Origin: Locusta migratoria
Lineage: Eukaryota; Arthropoda; Insecta; Orthoptera; Acrididae
Direction: 5' to 3'
Length of the DNA stretch: 64,000 bases
Assembly: GCA_026315105.1 (NCBI GenBank)
Contig: CM048746.1
Location: 563,903,940-563,967,939 of the forward strand
A program made the translations under genes and the position numbers. Shown here piece after piece: positions 22,433 through 31,450 of this stretch (position 1 is the first letter of the stretch; every line of letters starts with the position of its first letter). The notes beneath the pieces were generated by a model, which was given only the letters and a program-made list of their open reading frames with translations, made no database searches and was not told where the DNA came from.

Positions 22433-23121
22433 CATTCATTCATTTCCGTGTCAAGTCGATCAGCATTTCCAAAAAATAGCAGCTGCGATAGCTTCGTCAT
22501 TTCCTTCGTGCACATCTTGTGCTGTACATGTGTTGTCCGGCAGGGGGCATACAAGTAGGTGGCTCTTCATCAGCCCCACAGTCGCAAGAGGTGTCTGCGC
22601 TCGCTGGAAGGATTCCCCATTTCTTCAGGTTCCTCTTGCATCGGGGGACGCCCACTCTTAGGCGGTTGAGGGACCTCCACACAGGGTATTGTAGGTTTGC
22701 GCCAGGAGCTATTTCTTCTTTTGGCGATGCGTCTGCGGGCAGTGAGCTCTTCCATGTAGCGAGACGATTTGCCTCTGGTGCTCCCTCTAGCTGCGCAGTC
22801 CTAGCAATGAAACTCTTGTGGGATTTAAGGCGGTGTCTTGCTGCCTGGTGACCATACAGAGGATGTCTGTGGTCAGCGTCCTGCTTGTTCTTTCATAGTC
22901 TGCAGCAATGGCCCTCCGGATATTGGGGCTATACCCACAATTGGATACAATTTCTACACTGGTGTTGGCTTCAAGCATCCTGAAATGATCCTTGCTGTAT
23001 CATTGACCGCAAGATTAACTTGCTTAGCGTGCGCTGAAGTGTCCCACACAGGAGCAGTATATGCAGCCTGCTGCCTGTACGTTAGAGCCCTGTCCAGAGT
23101 GACACAACCGGCCTCCATTCA
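22433..23121 (-). pseudogene. antisense 5'-truncated LINE with (ATGA)n tail
   Basis: The minus strand encodes a LINE C-terminus: RALTYRQQAAYTAPVWDTSA, VNLAVNDTARIISGCLKPTP, then GIAPIRRAIAADYERT and WRSLNRLRVGVPRCKRNLKKWG followed by CDCGADEE (a Cys-rich block usual after jockey/R1-type RTs). The 3' tail is ATGAATGAATGAC. The perfect 11-bp direct repeat AATGCAGCGGT lies at 22422-22432 and 23122-23132. It was inserted in opposite orientation into the 3' region of LINE family A. Confidence 0.8.
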
Positions 23122-23220
23122 AATGCAGCGGTAAAGAAATATCATAAAAGCGGTTGAATGAATCCTCAGACATGCATTTCAATGTGACTTGCAGAGTATT
23201 TATGTAGAAGTAGATGCTAT

Positions 23221-24060
23221 ACCGTTTAGATGAGGTGTCCATCTTCTCGGTGGAAGGGGGGGGGGGACTGAAGGAAGGGAAGGTAGTGGTCTGTATTGAG
23301 AGACCTGACCCATCTCGCCTTATTCTACGGATTTACTTCTGCACACACCCATTACAATGCCGAAACCCTTGTTCCACACGAGCAGCAATTTCTCCGATGG
23401 ATGCAAGACACTCTCTCATGTCGATAATGCGCCCTATTTGAAGCCCGCTGATTTGACGTTAGGGTTCACGCCTTGTACTGCCAGGCATCCAGCACGTCTG
23501 CCCTAGTCCCACTGGTCAATTAGCTTCGGATTGTAACGGTAACGGCAGCCGCAGGCACAGTTTACCGGCAGGTGATATTTCTGCGCCATATCGATGCTGA
23601 GCCTGAACCCGTCGGCCGACATCCTTCAAATACTAACCATTCCTGTAGAACGCTGTAATGTAAATGCCCTGTCAATATAAACTTCGTACCTTTAATTTCA
23701 CAAAGTGTTCTGTTCACTTTTGCAATTAAGTAGCGGGTGATCTAAAAGTCAGTATCAATTTGAAAACTTAATAAATCACGGAATAATGTAGATGGTGAGG
23801 TAAAAATTAACACATATGCTTGGAATGACATGGGGTTTAATTAGAACTAAAAAAGAAAATTTAAAAATGGCGCTTTATCTGATCAGAAAAATAATAATTA
23901 GCATAACAAATTAAGACAAAGCAAAGATGATGTTCTTTAAAGGAAATGATCAATATGTTCACATCATTCCTCAACAATAGCTTTAGTGAGGAATAATGTG
24001 AACAGCACTGTAAAGCGTGTCCGGAGTTATGGTGAGGCAATGGCGTCGAAATTTATTTTG
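23221..24060. other. no gene; hairpin next to the Penelope-like element
   Basis: The only structure I see is an imperfect inverted repeat at 23957-23975 (GTTCACATCATTCCTCAAC) and 23986-24003 (GTGAGGAATAATGTGAAC). It lies about 100 bp upstream of the PLE start codon. It may be part of the PLE 5' region, or flanking DNA. Confidence 0.4.
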
Positions 24061-24099
24061 TAAGCAAACACGGTGATTGAAGAGCTTTTAAACCCCAAG

Positions 24100-25746
24100 A
24101 TGAATACATCACCGCCATGCCAGGCATTTCCAAACAAGCTCTACAACAAATTTCGGAACACAACAGCAAAGCTACACCAGACCATCCTAAACATAAAATT
24201 CAACAGAATCTGTTTGTCACACAATGTAATACCTAACTTCATACATGTTAATGTAAACAGTACGTCACCTGCAGCCCAACGTGCAAAGCATAAAGCTGAA
24301 ATAATTTGGCTGAAACAAGAAATCAAATACCTACATACCAAGAAACAAGAATTAAATGTTGAACTTTACAAAATTCATCTGGAACTAGGCAACCACATCA
24401 AAATCTCAGACATACTCAATGATGTAATGAATACAGTCAAACAAAATACAGAACAACTAATCAAAACACAATGGGAGAAACAACAACAAAAAATAAACAC
24501 ACTCCTCAAACATAGCAACACTGTTAAAAATAGAAACACAACACAACCAAACCACACTTTTCACAAACGCTTAGTCAACCTGACTGACATACAATTCACC
24601 AAACAGGAAACAAACCTCTTAGAAAAAGGACCCAAATATAATGTCAACACACATATTACACACAGAACAATAGAGAACCTTGTCACAGAAAGTGAATTCA
24701 TAATAAAACAACAAGAAAGAAACACAAATTTCAATGCAGGCCTCACAAGAGAATTAATTGCAGAGGAAATTAGATGCATAATAAAAGAAAACAAAAATGA
24801 CATAATGTCAGGAACAAAAAGTGCAGAAGAAAAAACATGTAGGAGGATTAGGAACAAACTTAAAAATGAGGGTGCCCTCATCACAAAGGCAGACAATGGA
24901 AACACCATGGTCATAATGAAACAAGATGATTATAGAAACAAAACATTAACATTCATAGAAGACAACAACATACACAAACTAACCAGTGACCCAACACAAA
25001 GATTTCACAAAAATACTCAGACTCTTCTAAAATCCATCACACACATCTTCCCAAAACAAAAAATAAAATGGCTAAAACAAAAGAACCCCAAAGCACCTAC
25101 CTTAAACTGCCTACCAAAGATCCACAAAGAACACATCCCTGTACGTCCTGTTGTGAACTTCAGGAATGCACCCACATACTACCTAGCCAGAGAAATACAC
25201 TCATACCTACAAAAACACTATGTATTCACTAACAACAGGAGCATACGAAACACCTCAGAGCTAATACAAAAAATCAAACACATCATCATACCCACAACAG
25301 CCACCCTCACATCATTTGACATCACATCCATGTACACCAATATCCCCATCACAGAAACCATCAACATCATCAAACAACAATTACAACAACAGACAGACAC
25401 CCCCAGTTCACACATAAAAGAAACAACAAACATCCTAAAACTAATAACAGAGCAAAACTATTTCACATTTGACAACCAATTTTACTCACAGGAAGATGGA
25501 CTTCCCATGGGGTCACCAGTCAGTGGACTCCTAGCAAACATTTTCCTCAACCACATTGAAAACAAAATATTTGACACCATAGTAAAATCCAAAGAGTACA
25601 AAATAATTTACTGGCACCGTTATATAGATGACATCATATGCCTCCTGGATGAAACACCCAGTCGCATACAAGAACTTCATAATGACATCAACAGTGTTCA
25701 CCCAAAAATAAAATTCACTATAGAAACAGAAAATGACAAAAGCTAA
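24100..25746 (+). CDS. PLE reverse transcriptase (N-terminal part of ORF)
   Basis: This frame encodes the RT that copies PLE RNA, probably priming from a nicked target. The first ATG is 24100; the frame is open from 24064. An N-terminal region (about residues 1-200, K/N/Q-rich) precedes the RT: LPKIHKEHIPVRPVVNFR, LTSFDITSMYTNIPI (motif A, catalytic Asp at about residue 407), DGLPMGSPVSGLLANIF (motif B) and RYIDDIICLL (motif C, YIDD at about 508-511). All catalytic residues are intact. The frame ends at a TAA (25744-25746) just before the thumb block NFLDLSI, which is open one frame away. One base lost between about 25734 and 25746 explains the break. Confidence 0.92.
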   Translation: MNTSPPCQAFPNKLYNKFRNTTAKLHQTILNIKFNRICLSHNVIPNFIHVNVNSTSPAAQRAKHKAEIIWLKQEIKYLHTKKQELNVELYKIHLELGNHIKISDILNDVMNTVKQNTEQLIKTQWEKQQQKINTLLKHSNTVKNRNTTQPNHTFHKRLVNLTDIQFTKQETNLLEKGPKYNVNTHITHRTIENLVTESEFIIKQQERNTNFNAGLTRELIAEEIRCIIKENKNDIMSGTKSAEEKTCRRIRNKLKNEGALITKADNGNTMVIMKQDDYRNKTLTFIEDNNIHKLTSDPTQRFHKNTQTLLKSITHIFPKQKIKWLKQKNPKAPTLNCLPKIHKEHIPVRPVVNFRNAPTYYLAREIHSYLQKHYVFTNNRSIRNTSELIQKIKHIIIPTTATLTSFDITSMYTNIPITETINIIKQQLQQQTDTPSSHIKETTNILKLITEQNYFTFDNQFYSQEDGLPMGSPVSGLLANIFLNHIENKIFDTIVKSKEYKIIYWHRYIDDIICLLDETPSRIQELHNDINSVHPKIKFTIETENDKS

Positions 25747-26642
25747 ACTTCCTCGACCTCTCAATACACAGATACAAAAATCAACACAAATTCTCCATAT
25801 ACAGAAAGCCCACCACCACAAGCACAGCCATACACAAACACTCAAACAATCCAATCACACAGAAACAAGCCGGATTCCAATACATGCTACACAGACTGCA
25901 CAAAACCCCACTTAGTGATGAACAGTACAAAAATGAAATACAAACAATCAAACAAATAGCAACAGAGAATGGGTATGACACTAACATCATAGACAAATTA
26001 AACTACAAAATTAAAGCTAAGTTAAAAGGAACAACTAACACACAAAAACAAACAGACCAGAAACACAACACTACCACACAAAACATAAACCCACTCAACA
26101 CTCATACCCCAAACACCCACACACAGGAACAAAAATCAAACATAACAACAAATAAATGGCACACTCTCACATATGACAACAAAGCAACACACAGAATAGG
26201 AAACATCCTCAAAAAACAAGGTTTGAAAGTAGCATACAGAACAGACAACTCAATACAAAGAAAACTAAAGACAACCAACACAGACAAACATAACACTTCT
26301 GGCATCTACCAGCTGACATGCCAGGATTGTAACTCAGTTTACATTGGACAGACTTGCAGAAATTTCAATACCAGATACACAGAACACAGAAGAGCACTAA
26401 AAAGCAATAGTCATTCCACATTTGCAGAACACCTCATAAACATGAACCACAAACCAACTGACATAAATACTGATCTAAAGATTCTGAAACACAGCAAAAG
26501 CCTCCCACAAAAATTAACAATCGAAGAGAACTACCATATACAGAAAGCCATAATAGAAAGAAAAGAAATAATAAACGAATACACAGCCCTCTGCAACGGA
26601 ACCATATTTTCTGCCCACAAAGAACTTACAGAAAACTTATAA
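25737..26642 (+). CDS. PLE RT thumb, linker and GIY-YIG endonuclease (C-terminal part)
   Basis: This is the continuation of the PLE polyprotein in the shifted frame. The internal ATG at 25884 need not be a real start. It begins NFLDLSIHRYK...FSIYRKPTTT (RT motif E/thumb), then a Thr/Asn/Gln-rich linker. The endonuclease follows: SGIYQLTCQDCNSVYIGQTC with GIY at 26301-26309, the PLE-type CxxC insert, and YIG at 26340-26348; then RYTEHRRAL (Arg), AEHLINMNH and EENYHIQKA (Glu). It ends at a TAA at 26640-26642. No further stops or shifts are visible, so the damage is limited to one lesion. Confidence 0.92.
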   Translation, partial: QKLNFLDLSIHRYKNQHKFSIYRKPTTTSTAIHKHSNNPITQKQAGFQYMLHRLHKTPLSDEQYKNEIQTIKQIATENGYDTNIIDKLNYKIKAKLKGTTNTQKQTDQKHNTTTQNINPLNTHTPNTHTQEQKSNITTNKWHTLTYDNKATHRIGNILKKQGLKVAYRTDNSIQRKLKTTNTDKHNTSGIYQLTCQDCNSVYIGQTCRNFNTRYTEHRRALKSNSHSTFAEHLINMNHKPTDINTDLKILKHSKSLPQKLTIEENYHIQKAIIERKEIINEYTALCNGTIFSAHKELTENL

Positions 26643-27194
26643 AAACACACACACACACACTAAAACAAAAACAACATGATTCAAAACTCCCGCCCCCACC
26701 ACAGTCAGCTGTTCCTAACACTACTCCCAGAATTCAACTGCCCACCATCTTGTTTTCATAACATAAACATTGAGTGAAAGTGACACAGGGCCTGTCCACA
26801 ACACGAAAAACAGCGCATATCCACCAAAGTAAGTGACAAAAACTTGTTATAAACACTCAGACATTCTGTTATAGAAGCAGTAGCTACAAAAAAATCAAAC
26901 CAAAACACAAAATCTACGCCCTGTATTTTCGTAAAAATCCCGATATTTACAATCGAACTATTCACCTCATTAAATACACACGTTTTGGTTTGCAGATGAC
27001 ATACTGTCAAAAACTATCAGAGTCATTTTGTGAGTGGAAAAACCACAAACATAACAACATGTGGTATTAAGGTAGGCCTAGCATACCTATGAAAATAAGA
27101 ACATATGTATAGTAGTCTCACAATTATCTGTAGTTTTCACTGTTAATGTAAAAAGTAATAATCATTCCACTGTTAATTTGACAGACAATAAACA
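26643..27194 (+). other. PLE 3' untranslated region
   Basis: This noncoding stretch begins with a short (CA)n run at about 26646-26660 and carries no conserved frame. It ends in the hammerhead segment, as expected for PLE termini. Confidence 0.6.
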
Positions 27195-27236
27195 TCCCAC
27201 TGATGATGCTGCAACGCCAGCGAAACATGTCTGGGA
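27195..27236 (+). ncRNA. hammerhead ribozyme (PLE-associated, type I)
   Basis: All core elements are present in order. Stem I strand TCCCA is at 27195-27199, then CTGATGA (27200-27206). Stem II is GCTG/CAGC (27208-27211 with 27218-27221) and is followed by GAAA (27222-27225). A minimal palindromic stem III is ACATGT (27225-27230), giving the cleavage triplet GUC with cleavage expected after 27231. The stem I partner TGGGA is at 27232-27236. Such tiny stem III hammerheads are known from PLEs and are thought to act as dimers. Activity is untested. Confidence 0.85.
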
Positions 27237-27292
27237 GAAATTAAAAAACATTTGTGTTTGCTCAAGGCGGACCAAACCTGTAAAGCAAATTT

Positions 27293-27482
27293 AGTTTGTA
27301 AATCTATCGGACCAAACTGCGTGGTCATCAGTCCGTAGCTTAGAAATTACTTAAACCTAGGTAAACTAACCTAAGGACAAACATACACACCCATGCCCCA
27401 GGGAGGACTCGAACCTCCACGGCGAAAAACTGCGCGCTCCGCAGCGAGACGCTTAGACCGCTCGGCTACTCCACCGCGGCCG
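27293..27482 (-). mobile_element. tRNA-derived SINE, family B
   Basis: The antisense copy starts at TTTGTAAATCTATCGGACC and GTGGTCATCAGTCCG, passes a B-box complement (GGACTCGAACC) and ends in a tRNA-like head (CTCGGCTACTCCACCGCGGCC). Family B shares its tail with family A but has a different tRNA head. No TSD is evident. Confidence 0.88.
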
Positions 27483-27610
27483 GATGTTGTCTTTCAGCAT
27501 GCATAGAGATGTCGGTCGATCACGATACACTTGCGACTTCAGGTAACCCCAAAGCCAATAATCGCAGGGACTGAGATCTGTGGACCTGGAGGCCAAGCAT
27601 GACGAAAGTG
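27483..27610 (-). pseudogene. mariner-type transposase C-terminal scrap
   Basis: The minus strand encodes SRSTDLSPCDYWLWGYLKSQ and VYRDRPTSLCMLKDNI, the region around the third catalytic Asp of Tc1/mariner transposases (PDL.P.D..LWG.LK..VY). Only this short segment remains, and it is joined directly to a SINE head. Confidence 0.7.
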
Positions 27611-28249
27611 GTGGCTGAGCACACGTGCGCGAGAGATCTTTCACGCGTCTAGCAATCCTTTTTTTCTTCTTTGTTCTAGTAAAACCCCATATCATTCCAA
27701 TCATGTGTGTCAATTTTTGCCTATCTACATTATTCCGTGATTTATTAAGTTTTCAAATTTATACTGACATTTTCAAGTTATACAATTCAAATGTTAGCCA
27801 ATCGCGAATAACTTCCGTTAGAACTTATACCCGATTGCCCAAAAATTGAGTTAGATTTTGGAGCTTCCGGTATTTAAAAATGACTGTACCTACTTGTACA
27901 GCAAGTACCAACTTATCACGTGTAGAATCGGAAAAAGTTTTCTTAAACGGGCATACGCTAGCCGTCGGCCACACACAGCCGTTTGCCGCTCCCGATATAG
28001 CACTCTACTAAATGAATCACTTCAGCTAACCAGGGTGGTGCTTCAAGACGAGACACATTGTTCCTACAGCCCCCAGTGAGCTTTCCACCCGCACTGTTCA
28101 AGTATTTTACTTGATCGAAGCAGTCTTCTACCTTAGCCAATCTGTCATTGACTGATCGCCGCCCCTCCAAAAGTAGTAGACTTAACTTTCACCACTTCTA
28201 TACTAACGTAACATTGAACAATATTAAATCGAACGTTGTAAACGTTCAG
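27611..28249. other. no recognised feature
   Basis: This AT-rich stretch between a transposase scrap and a SINE has short frames without recognisable motifs. Confidence 0.4.
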
Positions 28250-28447
28250 TCGCCGCGGTGGCCGAGGGGACTGAGGCGCGTCAATCACGGTCTGCACGGC
28301 CACTACGGCTGGGGGTTCGAATACCCCCTCGGGCATGGATATTTGTGCCGTCCTTAGTGTTAGCTAGTTCATAAGTAGTTTGTAAGTTTAGGGACTGATG
28401 ACCCCGTAGTTAAGTCCCATAAGCTCTACGAACATTTGAACATTTGA
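28250..28447 (+). mobile_element. tRNA-derived SINE, family A, full length
   Basis: Head GTCGCCGCGGTGGCCGAGGG, B-box GGTTCGAATACCC (one mismatch), body and tail ACATTTGAACATTTGAA are all present. It abuts Helitron-type repeat DNA on the right. No TSD was recognised. Confidence 0.9.
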
Positions 28448-28448
28448 A

Positions 28449-29375
28449 TTAACATCATATGGTTCATGGCGGAGGGTGCTTTACAATTACTTAATTCGTT
28501 TCTTACGTTTTCACGCTGAAATGGCTTGGAGGGATATGAATGAAATCTAGAACAGAGGTGGCCTTATACTCTGATTAATACCTGAGCTACCTTTCGTAAG
28601 CCACCGTATGGTATGGTGCGTGGCGGAGGGTACCTTACAATGGGTTAGTACATTTGTTTCTCTTCACGCTGAAATAGCTGGACGGATTGGAATTAAATTT
28701 GCAATGCAGATAGGTTATACCCTGAATTAACGTTTGACCTACGTTTCGTAAGCCACCACATGGTGCGTGGCGGAGGGTAACTTACATTGGGTTAACACGT
28801 TTACGGTGAAACGGCTAGACTGAATGGAATGAAATGTGGAATGAAGGTAGCTTATACCCCGAATTAATACAAGGGCTTCATTTTGTAAGCCTTTGTCAGT
28901 GCATGGTGTAGGGTACGTTAAAACAAACATACATATAGTTTGACTGGTCATAATGAGAGTCAGCACATAAATGTATGTTTTCATGAAGGAAATTCTTATA
29001 ATGACATTTACCGTGGCAGAGGGTACCTTGAGAATTTGACACCGTTTGACCAGTCACCATGAGACTTGGCTCATATGTTTATGTTTTCATATATAGGAGG
29101 ATGAGGAGTAGGTAGAGGAGAAGACGGACAAAAATAGGAGAGGAAAAGGACAGAAATAGGGGAGTGGAGGAGAATGAGAGGGGGGAGATAGACAGGTGAA
29201 AGGAGTTGAACAGAGAAAGAGAGAGAGAGAGAGACGAAGAGGAGACGAGGAGATGAGGAAATGGACATAGAGAAAATGAAAGAGAAGGTGGACAGAGAAA
29301 GAAAAGGGAAGGAGAGATGGGCTAAATTAAGACTGGAATAAATAAGTACTTTGGCGAAGCCGGGTTTTCAGCTAG
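28449..29375 (+). mobile_element. Helitron 3' portion with internal minisatellite
   Basis: It ends GCGAAGCCGGGTTTTCAGCTAG followed by T, matching the 3' end of the Helitron at 11349. A short GGC-GAA-GCC hairpin lies just before the CTAG. Inside are about five degenerate repeats at 137-153-bp spacing, each holding GTGGCGGAGGGTACCTTAC-like sequence (near 28467, 28620, 28767, 28908, 29011), then a GA-rich tract. The 5' end was not located. Confidence 0.6.
29096..29330 (+). repeat. GA-rich low-complexity tract
   Basis: This is an almost pure purine run (GAGGAG, GAGAGAGAGA and AGAAAG units) on the plus strand within the Helitron 3' portion. The pyrimidine-rich complementary frame is an artefact. 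Confidence 0.85.
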
Positions 29376-30049
29376 TAAATAAATACGGCACCGTTCATTA
29401 GCTAGACCGCTCGTAGTACACAATATTTACGTAAATTAACTGAAAAATAGACAATTATTCGTTTTATATATGAACATGAGGATAAGAGGTGCATATCATG
29501 TTGTTTCCAATTGCAGAACTACCTTGGAGGATACGATGATGTGACTGTATTTCACAATAAATTATTATAACAAATGTAATACAACCTTAAATAAAACAAT
29601 AAAGGTCCGTTTCTTTCAAGACGAGAGCTTGAGGTAATAAGCTATCATCTATGACATAGTTTGTTGAAATTACATGACGCATCTAGAAGTTTTAATTTTG
29701 CAATATTGTGATACTGTGAAAATTAACTTTTTTAGTCTTCCAGATATTAAAAATATTGTTGGTTCGAGAGATGCGCCTAATTTTTCTGCGTTCATTAGTA
29801 TAATTGGATGTTTTATAGGTCAGTAGGGTGAATTATTTATTTATTTTTTGCAAATACGGCCATCTTTCAAATCAGTTTCGTCCTTTTATTGTCCCCCATC
29901 TTTGCACATGCTGAGACCGGCCCTGTGCATTCCCCAGCATCGCCAGCTCAAGCTAGCGGCTGCTTCCTGCCTGATAGCTGTCCAGCAACTTTCCACGTGT
30001 CTCTTTACCACAGAATAAAGATTCCCCGGTACTTCTGTTACGTTACACC
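29376..30049. other. no recognised feature
   Basis: AT-rich to about 29880 and then mixed composition. I see no motif or repeat. Confidence 0.4.
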
Positions 30050-30335
30050 TTTCATCGGGCCGCCTATTAGTAATCCTCACAGTGTCTGAAGCACAGGTTG
30101 CTCCCCGTCAATAGGGGCGCTGAATGCCATTCTGACCACTGCTCCATCCTCTCATTCTGTCGTCTCTAGAGGTTGTCCGTGTCCTTGTTAAAATTGTGTT
30201 CCATCACGGTTCACCTATTCTTGCCAACATCGTGCAATAGTGACATCGCTCCTATTGAAATGTCCAGCAATTCGCCAATTACTCCAACGGCATTTTTTGA
30301 GACCAACTACACGATCTCTTTAAAACGCTGAAATC
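30050..30335 (-). pseudogene. Tc1-like transposase N-terminal HTH fragment
   Basis: The minus strand reads RDRVVGLKKCRWSNWRIAGH and FNRSDVTIARCWQE, then a stop, VNRDGTQF and later EDGAVVRMA. This is the paired-like DNA-binding pattern of Tc1-type transposases (.R..IVGL...GWS.R.IA...GRSD.TV.RCW..W). Several in-frame stops and no catalytic domain mark it as a relic. It belongs to a different family from the Tc1 derivative at 30897. Confidence 0.65.
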
Positions 30336-30896
30336 TGCGAATATTGTTCTGCACATATTTTCGAGGAACACTTATATCCAACTGAATACATTGAATGAAA
30401 TTTTCAAAGTCTTTTCATCCTCGTTGCGACATGTCCGCTCATTGTTATTCTTGGCAGATGAATGAGATCTTTAGGACTGGCATCCTGAAATCGTCTGCAG
30501 CCATTAAATTCACCAAATTGTATTGATTACATTCACAATGCGAATTTATGGTATACTACCTGCTACCCGCGACTTCGTTCGCTTGACGAAACTATACAGT
30601 CCACTCCTTTACTTAACAATCAGTTTAATGACATAACAAAAACAAACATCTTTCATATTTTTAACGGAAACCGATGAAGCTGTGCATTATCCAGTACAAT
30701 TTCTTCAGTCTCTCGACTAATCACTGTTCCTTATTTTTATATGAAACATTTACTATTTTCAGGGAACAACTTTTGTAATTCAGCAATTTTCAAAGATTTT
30801 CATTGTTTATGACGTCGTATCTCCTGGACTATCAGCCCTATCGCAAAATTCTCTCTTGGCTGACATGTCTACAATTTCAGCTTCATAAGTGAAGCA

Positions 30897-31384
30897 GACT
30901 ACTGGCCTTTAAAATTGCTACACCAAGAAGAAATGCAGACTGCTAGTGATACGAGGTCGTTGAGATCCAGGACAGCGTTCCGTATTGCCCTTCCGTACCC
31001 ACCGATTCCGTATTCTGCTGACATTCATTGGATCGTGACCAACGCGAGCAGCAATGCCGCGATACGATAAACCGCAATCGCGATAGGCTACAATCCGACC
31101 TTTATCAAAGTCGGAAACATCAGGGTACGCTTTTCTTCTCCTTACACGAGACACCACAACAACGTTTTACCTGTTAACACCGGTCAACTGCTGCTTGTAT
31201 ATGAGAAATCGGTTGGAAACTTTCCTCATGTCAGCACATTGTAGGTGTCGCCACCGGCGCCAACCATGTGTGAATGCTCTGAAAAGCTAATCATTTGCAT
31301 ATCATAGCATCTTCTTCCTGTCAGTTAAATTTCGCGTCTGTAGCTCGTCATCTTAGTGATGTAGCAATTTTAATGGCCAGGAGT
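30897..31384 (-). mobile_element. internally deleted Tc1-like element, about 490 bp
   Basis: The terminal inverted repeats are ACTACTGGCCTTTAAAATTG on the left and CACTCCTGGCCATTAAAATT read inward from the right. The right flank is TA and the left flank is a mutated CA. Removing it rejoins the host Helitron sequence (GTGAAG-TAGTTTTCGAG as at 33351). It retains only the transposase N-terminus. Confidence 0.8.
30930..31157 (-). pseudogene. Tc1-like transposase N-terminus
   Basis: The minus-strand frame encodes SDFDKGRIVAYRDCGLSYRG, IAARVGHDPMNVSRI and RNRWVRKGNTERCPGSQRPR, a paired-type HTH with the linker to a second HTH. The frame begins GTG GTG, with no ATG, and runs out into the element's terminal repeat, so the catalytic DDE domain has been deleted. 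It is a defective remnant of a family whose intact members would encode a transposase several times longer. Confidence 0.8.
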
Positions 31385-31450
31385 GTAGTTTTCGAGATTT
31401 CTTGCTTAGTTAGTGAGCGAGTGTCCTTTTTTTTATTTTATATAGATAGA

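Larger units (their letters stand above)
20734..23220 (+). pseudogene. LINE family A copy, split by two other LINEs
   Basis: The plus strand encodes FLYFQKAFNTVPRHRLLIKL (RT motif A; the FLDF Asp is replaced by Tyr), LCDWIRDFPSERKQYVV and VISGVPREVLEPLLL (degenerate motif B) to about 21320. The element resumes at about 22043 with a block matching 40850-40990 (CAACAGTTCTACTAAAG), runs to 22432, and ends with a 3' UTR segment at 23122-23220 that matches 41340-41440. Two inserted LINEs account for the gaps. Motif decay and stops make it inactive. Confidence 0.8.
24064..27292 (+). mobile_element. Penelope-like element (PLE), near-complete
   Basis: The element has an N-terminal region, an RT core, a single frameshift, a GIY-YIG endonuclease and a 650-bp 3' region containing a hammerhead-type ribozyme fold. 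The coding strand is strikingly A/C-rich, with few G and T, unlike the surrounding DNA. The left limit is set by the in-frame stop at 24061-24063. The true 5' end and any terminal repeat were not resolved. A SINE of another family abuts the 3' end at 27293. Confidence 0.9.
30556..31450 (-). mobile_element. antisense Helitron-like element
   Basis: Read on the minus strand it starts near 31450 with TCTATCTATATAAAAT and ends near 30556 with CGAAGTCGCGGGTAGCAGGTAG (CTAG decayed to GTAG) next to T. Those are Helitron-style ends with a GC-rich near-terminal segment. A Tc1 derivative interrupts it at 30897-31384. Inner blocks (GTTTATGACGTCGTATCTCC, CCTATCGCAAAATT, CAGCTTCATAAGTGAAG) recur in 33230-33400. 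Confidence 0.6.

Noticed and set aside
24012..24062. Second hammerhead copy upstream of the PLE (GGTGAGGCAATGGCGTCGAAA)
   Set aside because: It resembles the core only loosely. CUGANGA is not matched and no stem I pairs.
24561..25854. Antisense hydrophobic frames (membrane-protein-like) at 24561-24914, 25218-25433 and 25531-25854
   Set aside because: They are complements of the A/C-rich PLE coding strand, which yields Val/Leu/Cys/Phe-rich antisense translations.
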